Both the position numbers and the translations under genes were made by a program. A DNA stretch of 64,000 bases from Saprospiraceae bacterium (GTDB lineage Bacteria; Bacteroidota; Bacteroidia; Chitinophagales; Saprospiraceae): assembly GCA_020628645.1 (NCBI GenBank), contig JAHDES010000012.1, positions 1 to 64,000 of the forward strand. Reading direction: 5' to 3'. The notes beneath the pieces were generated by a model. That model was not told where the DNA came from. It saw only the letters and a program-made list of their open reading frames with translations, and searched no databases. Shown in pieces: positions 34,067 to 42,220 of the stretch; the first letter of the stretch is position 1, and each line of letters opens with the position of its first letter.

Positions 34067-34068
34067 CA

Positions 34069-34158
34069 ATGATTAAAATTTGGGCTTGTTCGATGGCAGT
34101 AGGTATAATGTTATTAGCACTTGCTATTTGGCATGAACAGCATTACGGAAAAGAGTAA
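34069..34158 (+). CDS. 29-aa single-span membrane peptide
   Basis: MIKIWACSMAVGIMLLALAI with a short polar tail HEQHYGKE. It fills the gap between two structural genes: starts 2 bp after one stop and ends directly before the next ATG. Could be a tiny membrane protein. Confidence 0.4.
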   Translation: MIKIWACSMAVGIMLLALAIWHEQHYGKE

Positions 34159-34743
34159 ATGGCAATCTTCAACTCCATATCAGCCTATATCGAAGTGCTT
34201 CGTCAGCGAAGAGCACAAATCATCGCAGAGCGCAGAAAAGCAGCCTTGCAAATTGGTGTCGAAGCAATCGCGTTGGTCAAACTAAGAATCCAAACAACAG
34301 GCAAGAATGCCGAAAATGAACAGTTCAAAGGATATTCAACCAATGCGATTCTTGTAGGCTCATCTAGCTTCGACAATCAATCGAATGCCAAAAAAATATT
34401 TGGGAAACGAAAAAATAAAAAAGCCGATTGGGTGACGCTTCCAAGTGGAGCTAGATTGCAGGTTTTAGTAGGAGGGTATAAAAAACTAAGAGAACTAGAT
34501 GGCTACCAAGCTGGTTATGTTGATTTTACCCGAACAGGTGAATTCTGGCGCAGTATAGCAGCACAAATCGAAAGCGAAGACAATGAACGCACTTTGGTCA
34601 TTATTAAAGCGCGTGATGAAAAGAATCAAGCAAAGCTAGACAGCTTTGCTACTAAAAGAGGAAATATATTATTACTCACATCTGAAGAGCAGGAAATACT
34701 CAATGAGATTTCTGCCAATCGGATATTAAAAATATTTGAATGA
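34159..34743 (+). CDS. Head-tail joining (HK97 gp10-like) protein candidate
   Basis: 194 aa. N-terminal helix rich in Arg/Lys, a glycine-rich loop (KIFGKRKNKKADW), and a C-terminal region of FTRTGEFWRSIAAQI. The combination of basic helical start, then beta and FW-containing end is like phage tail-terminator/gp10-type proteins (virion morphogenesis). Tentative. Stop overlaps the next start (ATGA). Confidence 0.5.
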   Translation: MAIFNSISAYIEVLRQRRAQIIAERRKAALQIGVEAIALVKLRIQTTGKNAENEQFKGYSTNAILVGSSSFDNQSNAKKIFGKRKNKKADWVTLPSGARLQVLVGGYKKLRELDGYQAGYVDFTRTGEFWRSIAAQIESEDNERTLVIIKARDEKNQAKLDSFATKRGNILLLTSEEQEILNEISANRILKIFE

Positions 34744-35132
34744 TTATTGAATTCAATCAACAAGATTTTGACAATGTCAAATTTGATAAGGAATATGATA
34801 ATAAGGTTAGGATTGAATTATCTGATAATTACTTGTTATACGAAGATGATTCTCTTTTTACAAGAATACATAAAGAGAAGATTTCACTGAGTGTTCCCAA
34901 AAGCCTAAAAGAAGCTTTTTTTGAAAAAATAATTATTGAAAAAAGTGATATAAAAAGATTGGAGATTGGCAAACATTCCTGTGATGGAGGAGATTCTCTA
35001 AAATATTATTTTGTTAAGGTTTTTTCCTATCCAAACTTAGGTGTAGAACATGAATTAGTAATACCGACTAGCACAATAGAGCAATCAAAAGATGTTTTTA
35101 CACAAATACAAAACTGGAAGTACAATGCTTAA
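34740..35132 (+). CDS. Unidentified structural-region protein
   Basis: 130 aa, ATGA overlap with the upstream gene. Acidic and aromatic, mixed alpha/beta. No recognised domain. Confidence 0.45.
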   Translation: MIIEFNQQDFDNVKFDKEYDNKVRIELSDNYLLYEDDSLFTRIHKEKISLSVPKSLKEAFFEKIIIEKSDIKRLEIGKHSCDGGDSLKYYFVKVFSYPNLGVEHELVIPTSTIEQSKDVFTQIQNWKYNA

Positions 35133-35757
35133 CGAAATAGCAAACTGTCTAGGTAAAAAAATAAAGGCGCTGCCATTCATAGAACGCTATGGTGGGTTAG
35201 TTCGTACTGTTGAAAAAACAATCACGGTTGATCCTACAATTGGATTGACCAAGAAGATACGTTTTCCTGTTTCTTGTAACGCTGATCCATCTTGCTTTCA
35301 GCAAGAAATGTATCAGCCTATTGTTCCAAATTCAGCATACAAGAGTATATTTTATTTCGAAGGTGGCAAGATTCAACCGATTGGCAGAAGTGGCACGAAA
35401 CTAAGCCAGATGAAGTATAGGGCTGTTTTACGGCTAGTCGGCTGGGTGAATCTCGCAAAACTAGGACTTGCCAATTGTGACGATCTGGGAAAAGTGATAA
35501 AATGCGTTTTAAATGGTGATATTTTAGGGACTTGTAAAGTGTCAGATTCCACAAAAGCAACAGTTGGAATGCCTACGATCTGCGAAAGCGATCCATCAAT
35601 CTTTTCCAAGTACAGCTACTACGATTCGATTATTCAAAATCTAATCTATCCCTATGGCTATTTCGCCTTAGATTTTCCTATTGAAATATCGATAAACGCA
35701 CCATGTATCGAAGATGAGTGCGACTTTGGAGAACCAATAAACTGTATTGAAGTATGA
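35125..35757 (+). CDS. Cys-containing tail/connector protein
   Basis: 210 aa from the ATG at 35125 (8-bp overlap with the previous gene); the upstream ATG at 35092 is rejected. About ten cysteines, including a CIEDECDFGEPINC cluster at the C-terminus. Beta-rich. Probably virion component, by composition and location. Confidence 0.5.
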   Translation: MLNEIANCLGKKIKALPFIERYGGLVRTVEKTITVDPTIGLTKKIRFPVSCNADPSCFQQEMYQPIVPNSAYKSIFYFEGGKIQPIGRSGTKLSQMKYRAVLRLVGWVNLAKLGLANCDDLGKVIKCVLNGDILGTCKVSDSTKATVGMPTICESDPSIFSKYSYYDSIIQNLIYPYGYFALDFPIEISINAPCIEDECDFGEPINCIEV

Positions 35758-36080
35758 TACAAATTAAAGTTATAACATTGATTGCTGTTTGGGGGTATCT
35801 GTATTGTGGAAAGCTTACTGAATCGAGCGGAGTGTTCTATTTTATGCCTAATCTTATTAGTAAAATTGCATCATTAGGTAAAGCGAATGCAATGACATTT
35901 AAACCTAAAAATTATATACAAAACGCACTAGTTATGTGGGGGTATAAATGTGCTGAGTGTCATGCTGGATTGGTTGCTTTGATTTATTCAATCATCAACC
36001 AACATTGGGATGTAGACATTATAATATTTTCCATTTTTTTAGCACGTATACTTGTGTTATTTGAAAACCGCTATTTATGA
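35754..36080 (+). CDS. Small membrane protein with CxxCH motif
   Basis: 108 aa with hydrophobic helices near residues 5-20 and 70-100. Contains CAECH (about 65-69) in the context GYKCAECHAG; the haem-like motif is probably coincidental. Contiguous with neighbours by ATGA overlaps at both ends. Unknown. Confidence 0.45.
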   Translation: MIQIKVITLIAVWGYLYCGKLTESSGVFYFMPNLISKIASLGKANAMTFKPKNYIQNALVMWGYKCAECHAGLVALIYSIINQHWDVDIIIFSIFLARILVLFENRYL

Positions 36081-36655
36081 AACGACTAATCGTATCAAAC
36101 GATACGCCAGAAATTTCTGGAAAAAAAGGAAATGGATTCGTCAGCGAGTTTATCGCAAACGGAAATAAATATACTATCCGAAGTGCTGATGATGGAATTG
36201 GCATTATGCGGTTTTCTCAACTACAAAAAATGGGATCAGTAGTCGGTTACGATGCAACATTTGATAATCAATTCAAGAACTGGGGGGAATTAGAAAATAT
36301 AATTCTATCAGATGAACCGATAAGTAGTATTAAGAAAAAAAGCCTTTTACATATCAGTGCAGTACGCGATGGATTACTAGAAGCAACAAAAAGTAAATAT
36401 CAATACGCGTTTTATTTGTGTACACTTTTTATCGTCCGTGAGGGCGAAGATTTAAGCACTTGGTCAAACAGTGAAGCGGAAGCAAAAATCAATGATTGGA
36501 ACATCGAACAAATACACGAACAGGATTTTTTATCCTTAGCCTTGGTTACTATCCCGAACTTTTTGAACGCTTACAAATTAGTGAATCAAGGCATGAAGGA
36601 CGTACAAATGAAAAAGAAACAAGTCGCTGGAATTATGGACGAAAATGCATCATAA
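36077..36655 (+). CDS. Tail assembly chaperone, short form (G-like)
   Basis: 192 aa ending VAGIMDENAS. Identified by context: directly before the tape measure gene, with a -1 frame continuation encoding a C-terminal domain (36610-36849). The N-terminal part (NGFVSEFIANGNKYTI) is beta-like and the middle helical. It should bind the tape measure protein during tail assembly. Confidence 0.6.
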   Translation: MKRLIVSNDTPEISGKKGNGFVSEFIANGNKYTIRSADDGIGIMRFSQLQKMGSVVGYDATFDNQFKNWGELENIILSDEPISSIKKKSLLHISAVRDGLLEATKSKYQYAFYLCTLFIVREGEDLSTWSNSEAEAKINDWNIEQIHEQDFLSLALVTIPNFLNAYKLVNQGMKDVQMKKKQVAGIMDENAS

Positions 36656-36849
36656 ACGGGAAGGAAATTGATAGCTGGGAGGAAATAGATAACAGTGTTC
36701 GACATTCAATTAATTTCATCAAGTCGATCTTAGGCTATCAATATAAAGATATTATTTCTGTTGATGTAAAGCTGTTTTTCAACTGGTTAATGGATGCCAA
36801 AGCAATCTATGATAAGCAGATCTCACAGATTCAGAAAAATAAAAAATAA
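36610..36849 (+). CDS. -1 frame extension of tail assembly chaperone (GT-like)
   Basis: The -1 frame stays open from within the 192-aa gene to a stop at 36847-36849, encoding NGKEIDSWEEIDNSVRHSI ... KIYDKQ-type helical sequence with no ATG/GTG/TTG start after 36601. Candidate slip sites in the zero frame are G-AAA-AAG at 36610-36616 and C-TTT-TTG at 36559-36565. Start given here is the first slip candidate, not a codon. The fusion would add roughly 78 residues. Confidence 0.55.
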   Translation, partial: EKETSRWNYGRKCIINGKEIDSWEEIDNSVRHSINFIKSILGYQYKDIISVDVKLFFNWLMDAKAIYDKQISQIQKNKK

Positions 36850-36854
36850 CTATT

Positions 36855-39344
36855 ATGTCTGATATTATACAACTTGGAATAGAACTGGATGATACTAAAT
36901 TCATTAATCCTTTACAAGAAATTGAAAAGCGTCTTATCGCAGTTGAAAAGGCGAAACAAGAAGCGTTTGGCGATTCGACGAAAGTCATCAAAGATGGTGA
37001 AGAAGCTCTAAAAAAGAACGTTGCGGAGGCTGCTAAAGCGGAAAAAGAATATGATAAACTATCTAAGGGTACACAAGAGTATTCTCGTTCCCTAAAGGAT
37101 GTGATTAAAGAACAAAAGATATTTGGGGTATCAATTGCAGATGTTCAAAAACAATTCAACGCAAAAACAGCAGCCTTAAAAAGTACAGTTGCAGGACTGA
37201 AAGGCGGTACCTCTGCCTTAAAACTATTCCGTGTTGCACTTGCAGCAACGGGAATTGGTGTAATTGTCATTGCATTGGGGTCGTTGGTTTCTTTACTTAC
37301 TAGAACCCAAAAGGGTATTGATTTTGTAAACCGTATAGCTGCATCATTAGGGGCAACAATAGACGTAGTTGTGGATCGTGCTTCAACGCTTGGACAAGCA
37401 TTGGTCGCACTATTTTCGGGCGACTTTCAAGGTGCTGCAGATTTGGCAAAACAAGCGGTTTCTGGGGTGACGGATGAAATAATAAGGGAAGCAACAGCGG
37501 CTAATGAATTAGAACAACGAAATCAGAACCTTAGAGATTCACAACGGGAATTAAATGTCGAATATGCAAAAACACAAGCGCGAATTGAAGAGTTGAGAAA
37601 CGCATCCCGTGACGAAACCAAATCACAACAAGAACGAATACAGGCTTTACAAGAGGCGCAACGACTAGAAACACAACTGGAAGAAAAACGGGTCGCATTA
37701 GCTAGGGAAAATTTGGATATTATCGAAAAAAGAAACGCTTTAGGGGAATCTTTGGCGGATGATTTGGACGCACAAGCGGAAGCAGAAATTATACTATTTA
37801 ATATACAAGCGGACACAGATCGAAAACGACGACGAGACTTTCAACAATTACAATCCTTACAACGTCAAGCGGCACAGGAGGCAAAAGCGGCACAGGAGGC
37901 GGAACGCAAACGGATCGAAGAAATTAACAGCGAGCTAGAAAAACAATTAGGGTTACTTGGTCAACGGGTCGCCTCGGTAGAATTTGAAGGCTTAGACCAA
38001 TTTGAAAAGCTGAAGCGAGAACGTCAATTGGCAATCGAGGAGGTGGAAAAGCTACGTGATACCTTACAAGAAACCGCAGAACAAGCAGGCAAGCAAGTCG
38101 ATATTACAGACGATATACAAACCTTATTCGATGCCATTGAGCGTGAATATGTTCGTGGTTTTAATAAACTCGCGGGAGTTGAAGGTTTAGAAACGCAGAG
38201 TATTACCCCATTCGAAATAGACAACGATGTCGATATTGACGATCTTTCTAATAGAATTGCAAAACCTTTTGAAGTAGCAAGTGGTAAAGCAGAACTCACT
38301 GTAGGGGAAAGTCTTCAAAAATTCAAAGATAGCATCCTTGATAAACTAGGTGTTTCCGAAGACGAATTGCAGCCATTATTTTCAGCACTATCAGGCGTAT
38401 TTCAAAGTATTTCACAAGGGATACTTGATAACACCAACTTGCAAATTGAACAACAAGAAGGTATTATAGAAAGACTAAATCTTCAAATCGAAGAAACAGA
38501 GGATGCTCTAGATCGAGAATTAGAACTAAAGAAAATTGGACGGGCTAATGACTTTGATGATCTAAAAAAACGGCTCGAACAAGAACAGAAGCAACGCGAA
38601 GAAGCAGAGGCTAAACGACTAGCATTGGAGAAAGAAGTAGCTAGAGAACGATTGCTTATTGAATCTTTACAGCAAGGTGCTAGTCTCGCAACAGCTGCAG
38701 CTCAAGTGTTTGCAGCAGAATCAAAAAAAGGTTTGCTAGGTATTGCTTTTGCTATTACAGCTATTACCACCATTTTCACAACTTTTAAAAAGTTTAAAAA
38801 TCTTGCTAAACAAGATGTTCCTACATTACGCGAAGGTTTAAATCCATACCATTCAACCGATTCAAAAGGCAAGGGCTTGCTTATACAAGGCCCATCCCAT
38901 GAGCGTGGTGGTGTACCTTTAATACATGGAGGACGCTTGTATGAAGCGGAAGGAGGGGAAATACTAGTCGGTACTAGGGTGAGTAAATTAAACGCTGATT
39001 TCCTCAACAACTTAAACCGTGGAAGGTACGATAATATTGACATGTTGGCAGTTGCAGAAAATGCTAGGAAAATGGGAAGGTTAACAATGAGTGCAGCAAG
39101 TGGTATCCAAAAGTCGCAAGCGAAATATAGTCAGCTCAAAGCAAGTGAAGAAAGAAAACTGATGGAAACTGCATACAGAAATGCAGCAATGGAAGCAGCT
39201 AAATATATTGTAAATGGTAATAAGCAAAATTTGTTATTAAAACCAGATAAAACTCCACTTCCTGATGGTCGAATATTGGAGGAAAGGTATAACGAAAAAG
39301 GAGATAAAACAGGTACTATTATTCGAGAGTTGCCAAAAAAATAA
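36855..39344 (+). CDS. Tape measure protein
   Basis: 829 aa, the longest phage protein. Coiled-coil N-terminal region (20-90), hydrophobic segment (about 126-148), long heptad-rich central region (about 200-420) and a second hydrophobic stretch near 640-665 (GLLGIAFAITAITTIFTTF); the C-terminal GPSHERGGVPLIHGG with EAEGGEILVG is a recognisable tape-measure ending. Sets tail length and takes part in DNA entry. Placed after the chaperone pair as expected. Confidence 0.88.
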   Translation: MSDIIQLGIELDDTKFINPLQEIEKRLIAVEKAKQEAFGDSTKVIKDGEEALKKNVAEAAKAEKEYDKLSKGTQEYSRSLKDVIKEQKIFGVSIADVQKQFNAKTAALKSTVAGLKGGTSALKLFRVALAATGIGVIVIALGSLVSLLTRTQKGIDFVNRIAASLGATIDVVVDRASTLGQALVALFSGDFQGAADLAKQAVSGVTDEIIREATAANELEQRNQNLRDSQRELNVEYAKTQARIEELRNASRDETKSQQERIQALQEAQRLETQLEEKRVALARENLDIIEKRNALGESLADDLDAQAEAEIILFNIQADTDRKRRRDFQQLQSLQRQAAQEAKAAQEAERKRIEEINSELEKQLGLLGQRVASVEFEGLDQFEKLKRERQLAIEEVEKLRDTLQETAEQAGKQVDITDDIQTLFDAIEREYVRGFNKLAGVEGLETQSITPFEIDNDVDIDDLSNRIAKPFEVASGKAELTVGESLQKFKDSILDKLGVSEDELQPLFSALSGVFQSISQGILDNTNLQIEQQEGIIERLNLQIEETEDALDRELELKKIGRANDFDDLKKRLEQEQKQREEAEAKRLALEKEVARERLLIESLQQGASLATAAAQVFAAESKKGLLGIAFAITAITTIFTTFKKFKNLAKQDVPTLREGLNPYHSTDSKGKGLLIQGPSHERGGVPLIHGGRLYEAEGGEILVGTRVSKLNADFLNNLNRGRYDNIDMLAVAENARKMGRLTMSAASGIQKSQAKYSQLKASEERKLMETAYRNAAMEAAKYIVNGNKQNLLLKPDKTPLPDGRILEERYNEKGDKTGTIIRELPKK

Positions 39345-39386
39345 AATTACTTAAAGAAATCTTTGTTCCTCTTTTTGTTTTAGACT

Positions 39387-39413
39387 AGCCTGCGCCTTTG
39401 GTGTAGGCTTTTT
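39387..39413 (+). terminator. Intrinsic terminator after tape measure
   Basis: AGCCTGCGCC (39387-39396), TTT loop, GGTGTAGGCT (39400-39409) with two G-U pairs, followed by TTTT. A second small stem CCACA/TGTGG (39420-39424, 39428-39432) follows. Confidence 0.75.
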
Positions 39414-39432
39414 ACTTTACCACATTTTGTGG

Positions 39433-39463
39433 TTGTAGGGGTGATACCAAACTTCTAATATTG
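39433..39463 (+). promoter_or_regulatory. Candidate promoter for head-gene segment
   Basis: TTG at 39433-39435, 20 bp spacer, TAATATTG at 39456-39463, one base off the Bacteroidota -7 consensus. It would restart transcription after the terminator at 39387-39413 and drive the scaffold/capsid genes. Confidence 0.45.
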
Positions 39464-39498
39464 TATTAATATATCAAGTAAACAATACAATTTCAACC

Positions 39499-39879
39499 AT
39501 GAAACTTGCAAATTTTAAAAAGCAAAAATCAACTGAACTTTCTCTTAAAAATGGTGGAGTTATCCTTCAGCATTCTGAAAGAAAGGATAAGGATGGTGAT
39601 CCTTTGTTGGGTTGTTTTGTCAAGGATGGAATTCGCACAGCTAAATTAAACGGTTGGGTTAATCTTGGAACAAAAGTAGGTGATCCTGCTGGTGTAAAAA
39701 CCAAAGAAGCGAAAGCTTTAGCGGCAAAAGACAAGGAGATCGCAGCTTTAAAGGCGCAACTAGCAGCGCAGCAAGGTGAAGGTGTTGGAACAGGTAGTAA
39801 TGAAGATGCTGCTGCTGCCGAAAAAGAAACTACTTCAAAAAAGACAAAGAATTCTGCTGCTAAAACCCCAGCTACTTAA
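39499..39879 (+). CDS. Structural-region protein with Ala/Lys-rich tail
   Basis: 126 aa; compact N-terminal part (FKKQKSTELSLKNGGVIL, DPLLGCFVKDG) and a low-complexity Ala/Lys/Thr tail (about 75-126). The first gene of the second late segment; may be a head decoration or assembly factor, not recognised. Confidence 0.5.
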   Translation: MKLANFKKQKSTELSLKNGGVILQHSERKDKDGDPLLGCFVKDGIRTAKLNGWVNLGTKVGDPAGVKTKEAKALAAKDKEIAALKAQLAAQQGEGVGTGSNEDAAAAEKETTSKKTKNSAAKTPAT

Positions 39880-39889
39880 AATCTAAAAA

Positions 39890-40063
39890 ATGGCTAAACT
39901 CAAAAATAGAACAACTGGACGAATCTTTGAAACATCGAATGATACCGCAAAAGGATTGATGGCTCATCCTATTTACAAGAAGAGATTGATTCTCTTAGAT
40001 GAAGGTTCTACAATTGTAGCGTCTCCAGCTGGTGTTAGGAAAAAAGAAGAAAAGGCGGATTAG
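39890..40063 (+). CDS. Small 57-aa protein overlapping tRNA gene
   Basis: MAKLKNRTTGRIFETSNDTA start; basic. Follows the 126-aa gene by 10 bp. Its TAG stop is formed by bases 8-10 of the following tRNA gene, so the two share ten bases. Possibly a head accessory; unknown. Confidence 0.55.
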   Translation: MAKLKNRTTGRIFETSNDTAKGLMAHPIYKKRLILLDEGSTIVASPAGVRKKEEKAD

Positions 40064-40125
40064 AGCAGCGGCAGCTCGTCGGGCTCATAACCCGAAGGTC
40101 GGAGGTTCGAGTCCTTCATCCGCAA
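40054..40125 (+). tRNA. Initiator-type tRNA-Met (CAT)
   Basis: 72 nt cloverleaf. Acceptor GGCGGAT/ATCCGCA with an unpaired first position (G1 opposite A72), a mark of initiator tRNA; D-stem GAGC/GCTC; anticodon stem TCGGG/CCCGA with three consecutive G-C pairs next to loop CTCATAA, the other initiator mark; T-arm GGAGG-TTCGAGT-CCTTC; discriminator A; CCA not encoded. The sequence from D-stem to variable loop closely follows bacterial tRNA-fMet. It lies between the 57-aa ORF and the scaffold-like gene. Confidence 0.85.
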
Positions 40126-40144
40126 CGAATTAAAACTAACGATT

Positions 40145-41044
40145 ATGTTAGAACACTTGGAGGTACTTGCTAGCCTCACAGGAATTAGCAAAACGGAGCT
40201 CGAAGCAAAGCTCAAAGAAAATGCTTCAGAAGACGGTGCGCTTAATAAAGACACTGTTTCAAATGTTCTCAAAGAATCTTTTAGCACTAAATTCAAATCA
40301 GTTTCTGAATCTCAATACAATCGCGGACTTCGTGAAAAGGGAGAAGAAATTGAAAGGTTTGTCAAAGACAATTATGAATTGACTGGTGCAAAAGGAACTG
40401 ATCTTATCAAGGAGTTGGTAAGTACCCGAGAGCAAGCGATTCGTGATGAAAAAGGCGGTGAAGGTGATAAAATCACTAAAGAAACTGCTTCTTCCCATCC
40501 AATTGTAGTTGAATTATTGCAAGAACGGACAAATGCGCTAAAATCAAAGTTTGACACCGAGATTGAAGGGTATAAAACGACCATTGCAGAAAGCAAAGAG
40601 CGTGAACTTAAACGCACAGTTTATGGTAAAGCACAAAGTTTTTTGCTTGCTAGTAAAGCAATAATCACAGACAGTGAGGGTAAAGTAGATTCAAAGAAAT
40701 GGAAAACCTTGAAAATCCTTCTTGATCAAGAGAATTTTAAGATGGATGAAAATGGTGATCCTGTCCCCGTTGATGCTAAAGGTAATCGACTTGAAGATGC
40801 AAATTTCAATAAGGTATCCTTTGAGGATCATGTTAAATCTCTAAATCCCTTCGGGTTTCATGAGTTTGACCCTAAGCACTCAGGTGCAGGTGGACAAACA
40901 GGCGGAGGTGCTGGAGGTGGTAAAAACCGCTTCAAAAATGTAGAGGAATATCGCGCATTCATCAAAGATCGCTCAAAAACTAAAGAGGAAATTAAAGCTG
41001 CCCAACAAGATTGGAAGCAGCAGCAACAAAATAACAATTCTTAA
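40145..41044 (+). CDS. Scaffolding-like protein
   Basis: 299 aa, charged and helical, with Gly-rich stretch (GAGGQTGGGAGGGKN, about residues 258-272) and a Gln/Asn-rich end (QQQQNNNS). Location immediately before the capsid-like gene and its charged helical composition fit a capsid scaffold. No protease domain is visible, so removal may be by exit rather than cleavage. Confidence 0.6.
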   Translation: MLEHLEVLASLTGISKTELEAKLKENASEDGALNKDTVSNVLKESFSTKFKSVSESQYNRGLREKGEEIERFVKDNYELTGAKGTDLIKELVSTREQAIRDEKGGEGDKITKETASSHPIVVELLQERTNALKSKFDTEIEGYKTTIAESKERELKRTVYGKAQSFLLASKAIITDSEGKVDSKKWKTLKILLDQENFKMDENGDPVPVDAKGNRLEDANFNKVSFEDHVKSLNPFGFHEFDPKHSGAGGQTGGGAGGGKNRFKNVEEYRAFIKDRSKTKEEIKAAQQDWKQQQQNNNS

Positions 41045-41091
41045 ACTCTCCCTTACTAAAAGCAAACAAGTGAGGGTGTAAATTACATACT

Positions 41092-42186
41092 ATGGCTTGT
41101 GAAACTTTCACTTGTGATGCTTTAACATACGATGACATTACTGTTGAAATGATGTCTATTTGGGCGGACATGCCCGATAAAATGCTTGAATATCCTGGTG
41201 CATCCGCAATGAAGCTGCTGGAAAATCAAGGTATGCGTGCAGTTGAAGAAATTACAGTTGGTGGACGTTGTACTGGTTGGCGCGGTTACTGGATTGAGGA
41301 ATGTAACACCGAAGGAGCAAATAAAGGAGGTGAATTCCCAATTGGAACTGAAGAATGCGATTTTCCAGAGCCTAAAGACGAAGCTGTTTGTCAAGAAATT
41401 GATTACAATCGTAATTGTTTTATTGATACTAGCTTTTCTTTCACCGATCAAGATTGCTCTAGCCGTTTAAACGGAATTTCTATTGCTGCAATGAAGTTTG
41501 ACAAGGCTTTCGAGCGTATGCGTAAAGCAATCAGTGAATCCGTATTCGATCTTATGACTGCCAATGCTCAAGCAAACACATGGGCATTAACTTATGGCAA
41601 TCCTGTTGGAACAGTAACTGAGTTTACTTCTAATGAATTTACTGTTAATCTACTTCATCATTTCCGAAATATTGCACGTCACCATCAATGTCCAGATTAC
41701 TGTGTCCTAGATGACACTAACTTTTGGGAGTTATGGCAGCAATTGCTTGACGGAAAGTGCTGTGGTGATGAAAGTGGACGAACTACTTTTGATCGATTTG
41801 ATATTACGTTCGACCCTTGGATCGATGAGTATTTAGGACGCCGTTCTACTTTCCTTGTGAATCCAAAACAATATGGATTTATTAACACATGGAAGTATAA
41901 CAATGAATCGCCAATCATGCAATTCAATAATGGCGAAGATAGTATTTATGTTTGGTCTGTAAGTGATCCAGTACTGCAAATTTTAACTATTGGAGAAAAT
42001 GGACAAACGAGCTTACAGCCAGTCCGTTACGATGTAGAGTACAAGAAAAAATGCTGTGGTCGTGATGCGTTGGGGAATCGAATGTTTAAGCATAATTACT
42101 TCATCACCTACTCAGGCGGACAATGGACAGCACCAAACAAGTGCGGAAAAGGATCATGTACATTTGAGTTTGTGAATGTTGGCTAA
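41092..42186 (+). CDS. Major capsid protein candidate, Cys-rich
   Basis: 364 aa. Predicted alpha/beta with a long helix (KFDKAFERMRKAISESVFDL) and later VNPKQYGFINTWKY, consistent with an HK97-type capsid. About 16 cysteines (4.4%): CC pairs near residues 224 and 322 and CGKGSC at the end. The position after the scaffold-like gene supports the call. Cys enrichment is exceptional for a capsid protein and suggests disulfide or metal stabilisation. Confidence 0.6.
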   Translation: MACETFTCDALTYDDITVEMMSIWADMPDKMLEYPGASAMKLLENQGMRAVEEITVGGRCTGWRGYWIEECNTEGANKGGEFPIGTEECDFPEPKDEAVCQEIDYNRNCFIDTSFSFTDQDCSSRLNGISIAAMKFDKAFERMRKAISESVFDLMTANAQANTWALTYGNPVGTVTEFTSNEFTVNLLHHFRNIARHHQCPDYCVLDDTNFWELWQQLLDGKCCGDESGRTTFDRFDITFDPWIDEYLGRRSTFLVNPKQYGFINTWKYNNESPIMQFNNGEDSIYVWSVSDPVLQILTIGENGQTSLQPVRYDVEYKKKCCGRDALGNRMFKHNYFITYSGGQWTAPNKCGKGSCTFEFVNVG

Positions 42187-42220
42187 TCAACTGAAATAAC
42201 GCCTTAAAAGGCTTTAAATA

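Noticed and set aside
36496-36849. Independent gene starting at ATG 36496
   Set aside because: The first 50 codons lie wholly within the chaperone gene in another frame with implausible composition; a -1 frameshift explains the downstream open frame better.
40060-40296. Minus-strand ORF ending in GYEPDELPLL
   Set aside because: It is the antisense of the tRNA-Met gene read as protein, a common false ORF, and overlaps the real scaffold gene.
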